Notes under the pieces: model-generated
Told to the model about the DNA's origin: nothing
Seen by the model: the letters and a program-made list of their open reading frames with translations, nothing else
The model's database searches: none
Assembly (NCBI RefSeq): GCF_013839425.1
Contig: NZ_JACDNP010000006.1
Location: 62,001 to 126,000 of the forward strand
Reading direction: 5' to 3'
DNA from: Halorhabdus salina
GTDB lineage: Archaea > Halobacteriota > Halobacteria > Halobacteriales > Haloarculaceae
Length of the DNA: 64,000 nt
Program-made: the position numbers and the translations under genes
Part shown: one piece after another, positions 25,412-35,374 of the stretch
How positions within the stretch are numbered: position 1 is the first letter of the stretch
How the letters are laid out: the number at the start of each line of letters is the position of its first letter

Positions 25412-27253
25412 ATGAACGACGATGAGCAGGTGACGCGGCTGTTTGGCGGACCAGGGAGCGGGAAGACGACGGCCCTATTGGATCGGGTCGAGAAATTGCT
25501 TGACGAGGACGGTGTCGACGTTAGTGACATTTTGGTCGTCTCGTATACGCGGGCAGCGGCCTCAGAAGTCCGGGAACGGTTGGCCGAGCGCCTCGACATC
25601 TCGCCCCGATCATTGAAGGGTAACGTCTCGACGATGCACGCGAAAGCCTACGAGCTGTTGAATCTCTCGCGTGGCGACGTCGTCGGCGAGTCCGACAAAC
25701 AGGACTTCTGTGAACAGTTCGGCATCGAATACGAGGGCGAGTACGAAGGCTCGCGTCGTCGGTCGGCCCGGTCAACGACAATTGGGAACAAGATCATCGC
25801 CACGAACCAGTGGCTCCAGCGAACCCGCCGGGACGTGGGCGACTGGTACGATGTTCCATTCAAGTGGGACGACGAGACCGTCCGTTTGCCCCCCGAGATC
25901 GACGACGCGGCCCAGACGGGCAACAAGTACACGCCGACCTGGCCCAGCGATGACGACCGTATCGATGTCCCTGAAGTCATCCGTGCCTGGCGGTCCTACA
26001 AGGGTGAGGAAGGAATTGTCGGGTTTGCGGACATGCTCGAACGTGTTACACAGCGGTCGCTGCTACCGAACGTCGACTATCTGGCGATCGACGAGTTTCA
26101 GGACATCACAACCTTGCAGTACGATGTCTACGAGGAGTGGAAACCCCACATGGACGGCGTGTTGATCGGCGGTGACGACGACCAGGTTGTCTACGCCTGG
26201 CAGGGTGCCGACCCGCGACTGCTACTCGAAGAAGAGGGCCAAGACGTCATCCTCGATACGTCATACCGCCTGCCTTCGAAGATCCTCGAAGTGGTCCAAC
26301 AGGAGGTCAGCCACATCGATCAGCGCCAGGAGAAGAACCTCTCACCACGTAAAGAGGGCGGTCGAGTCGCAGCGGTAAAGCGACCGTCGATGCTCGACCT
26401 GGTACGCAACGTCCGGGACACCGTCGAGGAAGACGACGGGACGTTGATGATCCTCTTCCGGGCGCGCTATCAGATGTTTCAGTTTATCGATGAGTTCATC
26501 GGCGATGGGATTCCGTTCTCGGTGATGACCGACCAGCGCATGTGGACCGACCGATTGAGCGATTATGTCAGCGGGATCGAATCGGTCTCGGCTGACGAGC
26601 CACTGACCGCCCTAGAAGCCCGCCGGCTGGCTGACATGCTCGCCGATACGGCCTTCGGGACGGGCGAGCGCGACGACCTTTTCGATGCGATCGACGAGCG
26701 TTCCGAGGCCGCCGAGACCGAAGACCTCGCCGAGATCGATCTCGAACCCGATCTGGTACGTGACCACGCCCCCTTCCTGCCTGAACCACCCGCAGCGGCC
26801 GATATGGTCCGGAAAGTGACGAGCTTTCAGGAACGCACCATCGAGGCGTACTTCCGTGGCGATAACCAGGACGTCAGCCCGGATCGTATCCGAGTCGGGA
26901 CGATCCACAGCGCGAAAGGTCGTGAAGCCGACCACGTCTTCGTCACGACGGATCTCACCGAGAAGGTCGTCGAGCAAATGGCCGCGACCGCAGAGCAGGC
27001 GGGTATCGACATCCCGGGCGGCGAGGAGTTCACCAAACATACAAGCCCAGTCCCGACGCTGACCGATAACGAGCGACGGGTCTTCTACGTCGGCATGTCT
27101 CGGGCCCGGGAACGACTGGTCATCATGGAAAATCTCATCGACGGCGCGCCGACGCTGCCGATTGACGTCTTGCTCAACGACGAACCGACCGACCAAGAGC
27201 CCGCAGAGATGTTGCGTGACATCCTTGGAGAGGAAGCCACGGTCGTCCACTGA
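25412..27253 (+). CDS. UvrD/Rep-like superfamily 1A DNA helicase
   Basis: A 613-residue ATP-dependent 3'-5' DNA helicase. Motif I is GGPGSGKTT (12-20), Ia SYTRAAASEVRERL, II LAIDEFQD, III GGDDDQVVYAWQGADP, V GTIHSAKGREADHVFVTTDL and VI RVFYVGMSRARERL. Domains 1A/1B and 2A/2B are present, but no nuclease domain or C-terminal zinc cluster is appended. Motif II reads DEFQD and motif III has DDDQ, both standard for the group. It probably acts in repair or fork restart. It lies directly before the IS1341-type element, which inserted just after its stop and left it intact. Confidence 0.92.
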   Translation: MNDDEQVTRLFGGPGSGKTTALLDRVEKLLDEDGVDVSDILVVSYTRAAASEVRERLAERLDISPRSLKGNVSTMHAKAYELLNLSRGDVVGESDKQDFCEQFGIEYEGEYEGSRRRSARSTTIGNKIIATNQWLQRTRRDVGDWYDVPFKWDDETVRLPPEIDDAAQTGNKYTPTWPSDDDRIDVPEVIRAWRSYKGEEGIVGFADMLERVTQRSLLPNVDYLAIDEFQDITTLQYDVYEEWKPHMDGVLIGGDDDQVVYAWQGADPRLLLEEEGQDVILDTSYRLPSKILEVVQQEVSHIDQRQEKNLSPRKEGGRVAAVKRPSMLDLVRNVRDTVEEDDGTLMILFRARYQMFQFIDEFIGDGIPFSVMTDQRMWTDRLSDYVSGIESVSADEPLTALEARRLADMLADTAFGTGERDDLFDAIDERSEAAETEDLAEIDLEPDLVRDHAPFLPEPPAAADMVRKVTSFQERTIEAYFRGDNQDVSPDRIRVGTIHSAKGREADHVFVTTDLTEKVVEQMAATAEQAGIDIPGGEEFTKHTSPVPTLTDNERRVFYVGMSRARERLVIMENLIDGAPTLPIDVLLNDEPTDQEPAEMLRDILGEEATVVH

Positions 27254-27284
27254 ACGGCCAGAGTTCTCTCTTCTTGCAGGTGTC

Positions 27285-28700
<1,416 letters not shown>

Positions 28701-28793
28701 TACATTTGTAATTTCACACTCTTGGTTGAGTATCTGTTGGAATATCGGGCCATGCTATCGTCGGTGGTCTGTGTCGTCGTTTGTCGGATTCAT

Positions 28794-28813
28794 CCCCGTC
28801 CTGAAGGGCGGGG
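28794..28813. repeat. Left-end subterminal palindrome of the IS1341-type element
   Basis: CCCCGTCCT-GA-AGGGCGGGG can fold as a 9-bp stem with a single T:G wobble and a 2-nt loop. Such subterminal hairpins are what TnpA-type transposases recognise in single-stranded DNA. The AGGGCGGGG core also appears at the right end (27315-27323, complement). Confidence 0.7.
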
Positions 28814-28847
28814 CTTTCTCCTTGTACTTCCGTAATGGGCGACCCTG

Positions 28848-29969
28848 CTATTCGTCTCTCAATTTCCCGTCGAGGTACTCGCGGGTGTTGTCCCGAGTCG
28901 CGGCCGCGACTTTGACGAAGGTTACGATGCGTTTCCCGTCCGCGCGTGTATCCCGCTTGATTTCGAGGGAGAGACGCTGGTCGCGCAGGTGTGTGAGTAG
29001 TGCCTCGATCACGGCCGGGTCGCCACGGACCGTGTGTTCTTCGCCGACGGATTCACCCCGTTGGACCGCCCGGACGGTCTCGATGGCAGGCAGGAGAATC
29101 GACTCGCCCAGTTTCTGGGCGCGCTGGCGTGACTCGCCGGCCGTCCGGTCGCACTCGACCGCCTGGAACACTTCCCGAATAATCCGCGAGAATAGGAAGT
29201 CCCGTCCGTAGTCGAACGGCAGGGAAAAGGCGTGCTCGAGATCGGCCCGGTGGGTCGCCGAAGTGGTGTACTTCAGCTGGCGGGTGCCATCGAGGGATTG
29301 CATCACGACGCCTTCCCGGCCCTCGCGATCGAGATCGGCGATCACCTCGGCGACGGCTTCGGGAGCTGCCTCGGGGTCGTACTCGCCAAAGGAGGGGACT
29401 TCGGCGAGACCGTACTCCGCACAGATCTCGCGCCGACGGTCGACTGCAAGCGGCGTCCCGGACTCCCGGTGGCGCACGTCGAAGACCTCGATCCGTGCGG
29501 AGTCGACCTCGGGATAGTCGTGGGTCGTGTAGGGGTTCTCGGGGCCGATCAATTCGCCACACAGCATGTGGTCGGGATGGTCGTCGAAGAACGCATCTGG
29601 CTCCAGCAACTCTCGGACCGTGTTCGTGGTGTACGGACAGAGGTAGCCACTCCGGGTAAATCCGAGTACGTCCCCGTCGATTCGTGCGATTCGGACGTTG
29701 TACCCGTTGCGTTTCTCCTCGATTGTGAGGCGACCCTCGAAGTGCTTTGGAACCCCTGGATCGAGGACCAGCGTGCGCGGAATGGATGGAAACCCGCGAA
29801 CGACGACACCCTCGACGATCGCGGTCCCGCGCTCGACGCCGTGGCGGGCGTCCGAAAGATGTCGGTACGGCCGCCCCTCGAACGTCTCGTGCTGGAATTG
29901 TTCGAGCAGCGCGTCGAGTTCCCCTTCGGGTACGCCGAGCGTGGCGGCGAGTTCGCGATCGGCGTCCAT
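28848..29969 (-). CDS. ATP-dependent RNA ligase, Rnl3 (Pab1020) family
   Basis: A 373-residue nucleotidyltransferase joining RNA 5'-phosphate and 3'-hydroxyl ends. The AMP-accepting lysine is Lys86 in EEKRNGYNVRIAR (motif I). Further motifs are CGELIGPENPY (III-like), IEVFDVRHRESG (IIIa), REGVVMQS (IV) and LKYTTSA (V). A C-terminal helical domain continues to residue 373, matching the dimerisation domain of the Pyrococcus Pab1020 group, which circularises RNA in vitro. It is divergent from an RNA-ligase-partner PIN gene. ATATAG at 29993-29998 is about 27 nt upstream of its ATG, fitting a leaderless mRNA. Confidence 0.92.
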   Translation of the reverse strand: MDADRELAATLGVPEGELDALLEQFQHETFEGRPYRHLSDARHGVERGTAIVEGVVVRGFPSIPRTLVLDPGVPKHFEGRLTIEEKRNGYNVRIARIDGDVLGFTRSGYLCPYTTNTVRELLEPDAFFDDHPDHMLCGELIGPENPYTTHDYPEVDSARIEVFDVRHRESGTPLAVDRRREICAEYGLAEVPSFGEYDPEAAPEAVAEVIADLDREGREGVVMQSLDGTRQLKYTTSATHRADLEHAFSLPFDYGRDFLFSRIIREVFQAVECDRTAGESRQRAQKLGESILLPAIETVRAVQRGESVGEEHTVRGDPAVIEALLTHLRDQRLSLEIKRDTRADGKRIVTFVKVAAATRDNTREYLDGKLRDE

Positions 29970-29992
29970 ACGTCACTGTCGGTTGGCGAGCG

Positions 29993-30040
29993 ATATAGGT
30001 GTGGTGCCATACCTCACGATACATTCGCCGGAGAATCTTT
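29993..30040. promoter_or_regulatory. Divergent promoters of the RNA ligase / PIN pair
   Basis: Only 95 nt separate the two start codons. A minus-strand TATA (ATATAG, 29993-29998) is about 27 nt from the ligase ATG at 29969. A weaker plus-strand AATCTTT (30034-30040) is about 27 nt before the PIN ATG at 30065. Shared control of both genes is likely, with leaderless mRNAs in both directions. Confidence 0.5.
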
Positions 30041-30064
30041 GCCGGAGGCCCGCCAAGTGCCAAT

Positions 30065-30721
30065 ATGGCCGAGTATCCGCTGAAACAGCGGTTCGTCCTC
30101 GACACGTCGGTGTTCATTACGCCGGAAATCCGGCAAGAGGACGAAGACCTGGAGACGGCCGTACAGCGCTTGCTGGATCTCGTCGCCGAGGTGAAACTCG
30201 AACACAACATCTCCTGTTACATGCCCCCCTCGATCAACGACGAGTTGACGACGATGCTCGAAGACCGCGACGTCAGCGAGGAGACGATCGAGAAACTCGA
30301 CACCTGGGTCATCACCAAGAGCCCGGCCCAGTACGAGATCATGATCCCGGCCGAGATCGTCTACGGGTTCATCGACGAGATGAGCGATCGGGTCAACCGA
30401 GGATTGCGCGTCTCCGAGAAGGCCGTCCGGAAAGCCGATCAATCCCGCGAGGCGGGGGTCGATCACGAGCACATGAGCGAAGTGGACCAGGTCATCTCCG
30501 ACCTCCGAGACGAGTATCGTCGCGCGCTCCGACAGGGCGTCCTGGATTCCCGGGAGGACTTCGACCTGCTGCTGTTGGCACGCGAACTCGATGCCGGCGT
30601 CGTCACGGAGGATACGGGTATCATCAACTGGGCCGAGGACTTTGGCCTCCGCTATCTTCGCGGCCGGTCGTTCCCACCGCTGCTCGAAGAGTATTTGGCC
30701 GCTGGCGAACGTGTCGAGTGA
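30065..30721 (+). CDS. RNA ligase partner protein (PIN-domain nuclease)
   Basis: A 218-residue protein. [10 protein letters not shown] (Asp13) is the first PIN motif; later acidic residues occur in SINDELTTM and in [20 protein letters not shown], consistent with a Mg2+-dependent RNase active site. This is the protein family annotated as RNA ligase partner because it accompanies Rnl3-type ligases. The ATG at 30065 is preferred over the longer frame from 29999. The likely theme is RNA cleavage followed by ligation or circularisation; no substrate is known. Stop at 30721 is followed directly by a weak, AT-rich reading frame that I do not accept as a gene. Confidence 0.9.
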   Translation: MAEYPLKQRFVLDTSVFITPEIRQEDEDLETAVQRLLDLVAEVKLEHNISCYMPPSINDELTTMLEDRDVSEETIEKLDTWVITKSPAQYEIMIPAEIVYGFIDEMSDRVNRGLRVSEKAVRKADQSREAGVDHEHMSEVDQVISDLRDEYRRALRQGVLDSREDFDLLLLARELDAGVVTEDTGIINWAEDFGLRYLRGRSFPPLLEEYLAAGERVE

Positions 30722-30916
30722 ATGCGGACGGTGTGTCGGTCGGTAGCTGCAATAATTGCCGTAACCGTTCCGCTTGGTGCAGTATTTGCGAAAGTCCTAA
30801 TACTGCCAGGCGAGTGGCTCCGCTACCTGACTGTCCATGTTACACTACGTCATTACATGTTGGAGCGGACGGCGACAGTCCCACGACGGCGACGGACTGG
30901 TATCGAGAGGTGAGAC

Positions 30917-32152
30917 ATGATCGTCGGGGCCCCGTCTGCCCCGGGCGACGAAACACGCGTTGGGATGGTGCCCGCCGTCGCGGCGGACCTGATCGACGCT
31001 GGCCACGAGGTCCACGTCGAGAGCGGGGCCGGCGACGCCGCTGGCTGGGCCGATGACGCCTACCGCGAGGTCGGTTGCAAGATCAGCGACGATCGCGGGC
31101 ACGTCATCGCAGACGCCGACGTGGTCTTCGAGGTCGCGGCACTCGGTGCCGTCGAGGAGGGAGACTCCGGGCAGTATCGTGACGACCAGGCCGTGATCGG
31201 GATGCTCGGGCCCTTCGACGCCGCCGACGAGCGGGTCGAACAGGTGGCCCAGATGGGCGTCGACGCGTTCGCACTCGAACTCGTCCCGCGAATCAGTCGG
31301 GCCCAGAGCATGGACGCCAATTCCTCGCAGGCCAACGTCGCCGGGTACAAGGCGGCCGTCCAGGCTGCCGACACACTGGGACGGATGGTTCCGATGCAGA
31401 TGACTGCGGCCGGGACCGTCCAGCCCGCCGAGGTCTTCGTCATCGGGGCTGGCGTCGCCGGTCTGCAGGCGATTTCGACGGCCGATCGCCTCGGCGCGTC
31501 GGTGAAGGCCTACGACATCCGGCCCGAAGCCCAGGAAGAAATCACGAGCGTCGGTGCCGAGTTCGTCGAACTGGACGTCCACGCCGACGAGGCCAGCGAC
31601 GAGGAGGGTCACGCCACCGAGCAAGACGAGGAATTCTACCGCAAACAGCGCGAGCAACTCGGTGACGTCGTCGCCGAATCGGACGCCGTGATTACGACCG
31701 CAGCCGTCGCGAGCGGCGAGGCCCCGCGGCTCGTCACGAGCGAGGCGATCGCCGCGATGGACGACGGCTCCGTCGTCGTGGACCTGGCCGCTGCCGGCGG
31801 CGGGAACTGTGATCCGACGGTGCCCGACGAGCGCGTCGACCACGAGGGCGTGACCGTCTTTGGCCCCACGAACCTGCCGGCGACGGTCCCGCGGACGGCG
31901 AGTCAACTGTACGCCAACAACCTGGTCAACTTCGTCGAGAACATGCTCGAAGACGGCGAACTGGTGATCGACACTGACGACGAGATCGTCGACGCTACCC
32001 TTCTCACGCACGACGGGACCGTCCGGAATCCCCACCGTGACGACGAGTCGACGGGCAGCGAGGCGGACGACGGTGACGGAGACGGAACCGAAAGCGATGG
32101 GGATGGACAACCCGATGAACCGGGCGACACCGACGGGGGTGGGGAGACGTGA
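30917..32152 (+). CDS. pntAA: NAD(P) transhydrogenase, alpha-1 (NAD-binding) subunit
   Basis: A 411-residue soluble domain-I subunit that binds NAD(H) in the proton-translocating transhydrogenase. N-terminal GDETRVGMVPAVAADLIDAG and VHVESGAGDAAGWADDAYRE are the alanine-dehydrogenase/PNT fold. The NAD site is VFVIGAGVAGLQAISTADRL, with RAQSMDANSSQANVAGYKA before it. The last 45 residues are an acidic Gly/Asp/Glu tail. A Shine-Dalgarno GAGGTGA sits 3-9 nt before the ATG, unlike the leaderless genes here. Its TGA overlaps the GTG of pntAB (GTGA), so the operon is translationally coupled. Confidence 0.94.
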   Translation: MIVGAPSAPGDETRVGMVPAVAADLIDAGHEVHVESGAGDAAGWADDAYREVGCKISDDRGHVIADADVVFEVAALGAVEEGDSGQYRDDQAVIGMLGPFDAADERVEQVAQMGVDAFALELVPRISRAQSMDANSSQANVAGYKAAVQAADTLGRMVPMQMTAAGTVQPAEVFVIGAGVAGLQAISTADRLGASVKAYDIRPEAQEEITSVGAEFVELDVHADEASDEEGHATEQDEEFYRKQREQLGDVVAESDAVITTAAVASGEAPRLVTSEAIAAMDDGSVVVDLAAAGGGNCDPTVPDERVDHEGVTVFGPTNLPATVPRTASQLYANNLVNFVENMLEDGELVIDTDDEIVDATLLTHDGTVRNPHRDDESTGSEADDGDGDGTESDGDGQPDEPGDTDGGGET

Positions 32153-32430
32153 GTCTCGTCACTAACCTCACGCTGTTCGTCCTGGCCGCGTTCTTGGGCT
32201 ATGAGATCATCACGAAGATCCCGACGAACCTCCACACGCCGCTGATGTCCGGGGCCAACGCCATCTCGGGCATCACGCTCCTGGGCTCGGTCCTCGTGGC
32301 CGGGTCCGGTGAGACCATGCTGGCGACCGTTCTCGGGGTATTGGCGGTCGTCATGGCGACGATCAACGTCGTCGGCGGGTATCTCGTGAGTCACTTCATG
32401 CTCTCGCAGTTCAACCGGGGTGGGCGCTAA
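32149..32430 (+). CDS. pntAB: NAD(P) transhydrogenase, alpha-2 (membrane) subunit
   Basis: A 93-residue membrane protein with three helices: LFVLAAFLGYEIITKIPTNL, HTPLMSGANAISGITLLGSV and a third from about 63 (VLGVLAVVMATINVVGGYLV). The conserved HTPLMSGANAISG contains the polar residues of the proton channel region. It forms domain II with PntB. GTG start overlaps the pntAA stop by 4 nt; the stop TAA directly abuts the pntB ATG. Confidence 0.94.
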   Translation: MSLVTNLTLFVLAAFLGYEIITKIPTNLHTPLMSGANAISGITLLGSVLVAGSGETMLATVLGVLAVVMATINVVGGYLVSHFMLSQFNRGGR

Positions 32431-33876
32431 ATGGCCGACGGCGTTCTCGGGCACCTGCCCCCGTCGGCGCTGGAACTCGCCTACCTGGTCGCGGCGATCT
32501 TCTTCATCCAGGGCCTGCGAGACATGACCCATCCCCGGACGGCCACGCGCGGGAATCTCATCTCCTCGGGCGGGATGTTCCTGGCCGTCCTCGCGACAGT
32601 CCTCTATTTCGAGATCCTCTCGCCGGTCCTGCTTGCGGCCTCGTTGCTGGTCGGTGGCGCGGTCGGCGCGTGGCTGGCCGTCAGTGTCGAGACGACGGAG
32701 ATGCCCCAGCTCGTCGGGTTGTTCAACGGCTTTGGCGGCGGGGCTTCCACACTGGTTGCCGGGGCGGAACTGGTCGACGCGGTCGATCCGGCAACGACTG
32801 CCAGCCTCGGCCTCGAGTTGACCACCACCGCAGCCATCGCAGGTATCGTCGGGACGGTCACGTTCTTTGGCAGTCTCGTCGCCGCGGGCAAACTCCACGG
32901 GCTCGTCGGTGACTCGCCGATTCAGGGCCGGACCAATCAGGTCATGCAGGCCCTCTTCTTCGCCGCTGCCGTCCTGGCCGGCCTTTTCTTGATCGTCCAG
33001 TCCGGCCTGCTCGGCGAGGCGCCGGTGGCCGAGTGGTTGCCCGCCTACTGGGCGCTGGTCGCCGCCGCCGCGATCTTTGGCATCCTGCTGGTCTATCCGA
33101 TCGGCGGCGCGGACATGCCGGTCGTGATCGCGTTGTTGAACTCGATGTCGGGCCTGGCCGCCGCCACGACCGGGTTCGTCCTCGATAACACGGCGCTGAT
33201 CGTCGCCGGGACGCTCGTCGGCGCGGCCGGGTTGATTCTGACGTTCATCATGTGCGATTCGATGAATCGGTCCCTGACAAATGTCCTCTTTGGCAGCATG
33301 GCCGAGGGGGGCGACGAGGACATGGAGGACATCTACGAGGGCAATATTACGGAAACGTCACCAGAAGAGGTCGAGATGATGCTCGACGCCGCAGAACGGG
33401 TCGTGATCGTCCCCGGCTACGGGATGGCCGTCGCCCAGGCCCAGCACGCCGTCGCGGAACTGGCCGACCTGCTCGAAGAGACCGGCGTCGACGTCGAGTT
33501 CGGCATCCACCCCGTCGCCGGCCGGATGCCCGGCCACATGAACGCCCTGCTGGCCGAGGCCGATGTCGACTACGAGCAGATGCGTGAACTGGAGTCAGTC
33601 AACCCCACGTTCTCCCAGACGGACGTGGTGATCGTCACCGGGGCCAACGACGTGGTCAACCCCTCGGCCAAAGAGGACGAGGGGAGTCCGATCGCCGGGA
33701 TGCCTGTCCTCGAGGTCTGGGACGCCCGGTCGGTGATCGTCAACAAGCGCAGCCTCTCGCCCGGATTTTCGGGCATCCCCAACCCGCTGTTCGCCAAGGA
33801 CAACACGAGTATGCTCTTTGGCGACGCCAAGCAGTCGATGCAAGACCTGGTCGACGCCTACAACGAGAACCACTGA
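32431..33876 (+). CDS. pntB: NAD(P) transhydrogenase, beta (membrane plus NADP-binding) subunit
   Basis: A 481-residue subunit. Residues 1 to about 285 hold eight or nine membrane helices (QLVGLFNGFGGGASTLVAGA, IGGADMPVVIALLNSMSGLA). The C-terminal domain III binds NADP(H): VVIVPGYGMAVAQAQHAVAE, FGIHPVAGRMPGHMNALLAE, VIVTGANDVVNPSAKEDEGS and KRSLSPGFSGIPNPLFAKDN. With PntAA/AB it couples hydride transfer from NADH to NADP+ to proton entry, supplying NADPH. Full length and closing gene of the operon. Confidence 0.95.
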   Translation: MADGVLGHLPPSALELAYLVAAIFFIQGLRDMTHPRTATRGNLISSGGMFLAVLATVLYFEILSPVLLAASLLVGGAVGAWLAVSVETTEMPQLVGLFNGFGGGASTLVAGAELVDAVDPATTASLGLELTTTAAIAGIVGTVTFFGSLVAAGKLHGLVGDSPIQGRTNQVMQALFFAAAVLAGLFLIVQSGLLGEAPVAEWLPAYWALVAAAAIFGILLVYPIGGADMPVVIALLNSMSGLAAATTGFVLDNTALIVAGTLVGAAGLILTFIMCDSMNRSLTNVLFGSMAEGGDEDMEDIYEGNITETSPEEVEMMLDAAERVVIVPGYGMAVAQAQHAVAELADLLEETGVDVEFGIHPVAGRMPGHMNALLAEADVDYEQMRELESVNPTFSQTDVVIVTGANDVVNPSAKEDEGSPIAGMPVLEVWDARSVIVNKRSLSPGFSGIPNPLFAKDNTSMLFGDAKQSMQDLVDAYNENH

Positions 33877-33908
33877 TCGCGGCACGCGGCACGTTTGTCC
33901 GCTCGTCA

Positions 33909-34154
33909 CTATTCGTCGTCGGCCGATTCGGTTTTCACGATAGTCCCAACTAGCCCGCCGAGGCCACGCTCTAGTAGATCTCCCAACGTGAGGACGTACC
34001 GCTCGATGGCGAAGATGAGGCCGATGATTCCAAGAAAGGCGAGTCCCCCGACGACCCGGCCGCTGGCGAGAAAGTCCAGTGCGATGACGGCGATCGGGGC
34101 GACGATCACTGCCGTTCCGGCGCGGCCGATCGTCTCCATGATTCCGGCAGCCAT
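33909..34154 (-). CDS. DUF7533-like small membrane protein
   Basis: An 81-residue protein: MAAGIMETIGRAGTAVIVAP, a first helix, then GRVVGGLAFLGIIGLIFAIE and a C-terminal amphipathic part rich in Gly-Leu. I chose the ATG at 34154 because related haloarchaeal proteins start with M-A-x-I-I-E-T-I-G. It converges on the pnt operon (32 nt between stops). Function unknown. Confidence 0.7.
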   Translation of the reverse strand: MAAGIMETIGRAGTAVIVAPIAVIALDFLASGRVVGGLAFLGIIGLIFAIERYVLTLGDLLERGLGGLVGTIVKTESADDE

Positions 34155-34200
34155 GAGGGTTACTTTCGTCCCGGTCGGCAAAAGCGTCTCGCAGTGGTCG

Positions 34201-35217
34201 TCACGGGTCGAATTCAGTCATCTCCGGGACGGGATCGGACGGCTCGCCGGCACGTGTCGCCTGATAGGCCAGCCGGTAGGCTCGAAGTTTCCCCAGCAGG
34301 TAGTATCCGAACAACCCGTCGAAAGCGAGGACGAAGATCACGATCGCCGCCAGTGGTCCGATCGGGAAGTTCCGGGCAAGTGCGAAGGGCACGACCGAAA
34401 CCAGCGCGTTGTAGGTGGCGTGGATCAGGGAGGCGACGACCAGCCCCTTGATGACGATCGGGCCGGCGTCGTCGGGATTGAACTTCGCCAGGCCGAGATA
34501 ATAGCCCGCGATCGCCGAGTAGATGACGTGTCCCGGGCCGGCCAGCGCCCGGACCGTGGCCGCCGAGCCACCGGTCGCGAGGACGGCCACTCCGCCCTCG
34601 CCCACCGTCGCGCCGGTGATGTAGATCGCGTTCTCGATCGTGGCGAAGCCGAGGCCGGCGACGGCCCCGTAGACGGCACCGTCGACGACGGCGTCGAAGC
34701 GATCGTCCCGGAACGCCCCAAGTCGGACCGCCAGGAGCTTGACGCCTTCCTCGACCGGGCCGACCACGAGATAGAACATGGCGACAAGCCCGAAGAACGG
34801 ATCACCGACCAGCGTCCCCACTGCGAGAAAGACGGGATCGAAGATGGAGTTGACAATCCCTGCAAAGCCCGCAAAGAGGACCCCAAGCAGGAACGTCCTC
34901 ACGAGCAGGCTGATTGGCTCCTGGGTGGTCACGTCGGCCCGCCAGACGTAGGCCGCAAGCACGAGTGCCGGGACGGCCGAAAGGACGGTCAACGCCCCGA
35001 CGACGGGATCGGTCACGGTCCCGAGCCCGCCTAGAAGCAGTTGGGCGGCGAGAATCGCCACTGCCAGGAGGATGACGATCGATCGGGCCAGGACGGCAAG
35101 GCGTCGATGAATCCCGATCGCGAGGTGATCGAGCCACGACCGGGGGTTCCACTCGACGACATCGTAGAGGTCGAGGGTTCCGTCGTGAGCGCGCTGGATC
35201 GGATCGCGCTTGGTCAT
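34201..35217 (-). CDS. PrsW-family intramembrane metalloprotease
   Basis: A 338-residue membrane protein. After a 45-residue cytoplasmic part come about eight helices. The PrsW/CAAX-like active-site motifs are visible: GPVEEGVKLLAVRL (Glu-Glu), then GLGFATIENAIY (Glu) and ALAGPGHVIYSAIAGYYLGL (His), with a late LIHATYNAL (His). In Bacillus PrsW cleaves an anti-sigma factor; archaeal targets are unknown. The ATG at 35217 precedes KRDPIQRAHDGTLDLYDVVE; the longer frame is not homologous. 46 nt from the DUF7533 gene, same strand. Confidence 0.88.
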   Translation of the reverse strand: MTKRDPIQRAHDGTLDLYDVVEWNPRSWLDHLAIGIHRRLAVLARSIVILLAVAILAAQLLLGGLGTVTDPVVGALTVLSAVPALVLAAYVWRADVTTQEPISLLVRTFLLGVLFAGFAGIVNSIFDPVFLAVGTLVGDPFFGLVAMFYLVVGPVEEGVKLLAVRLGAFRDDRFDAVVDGAVYGAVAGLGFATIENAIYITGATVGEGGVAVLATGGSAATVRALAGPGHVIYSAIAGYYLGLAKFNPDDAGPIVIKGLVVASLIHATYNALVSVVPFALARNFPIGPLAAIVIFVLAFDGLFGYYLLGKLRAYRLAYQATRAGEPSDPVPEMTEFDP

Positions 35218-35345
35218 GGTGGGGTCTGTGCGTGGCGTCGGGAAGTGTCTGCCGGCGGTCCCGGGCGCAGCCACGTGACCGAGGCACGTATCGTCGCCGG
35301 TTGTCGGTGTCCACTCGGCAGGAATGGACCGCCATCGCCCGTCGG

Positions 35346-35351
35346 TTTTAA
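35346..35351 (+). promoter_or_regulatory. TATA box of the FAD oxidoreductase
   Basis: TTTTAA centred about 26.5 nt upstream of the ATG at 35375 indicates a leaderless transcript and selects that ATG over an in-frame start at 35324. Confidence 0.5.
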
Positions 35352-35374
35352 CCGCTGGCGGCCGAAGCCGACGT

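Noticed and set aside
30722-30913. 63-codon frame between the PIN gene and pntAA
   Set aside because: It starts right after the PIN stop and ends in the pntAA Shine-Dalgarno, but its codons are AT-rich at third positions, unlike all neighbours, and the peptide shows no conserved pattern.
30845-32110. 421-codon minus-strand frame opposite pntAA
   Set aside because: Shadow of pntAA; no family features.
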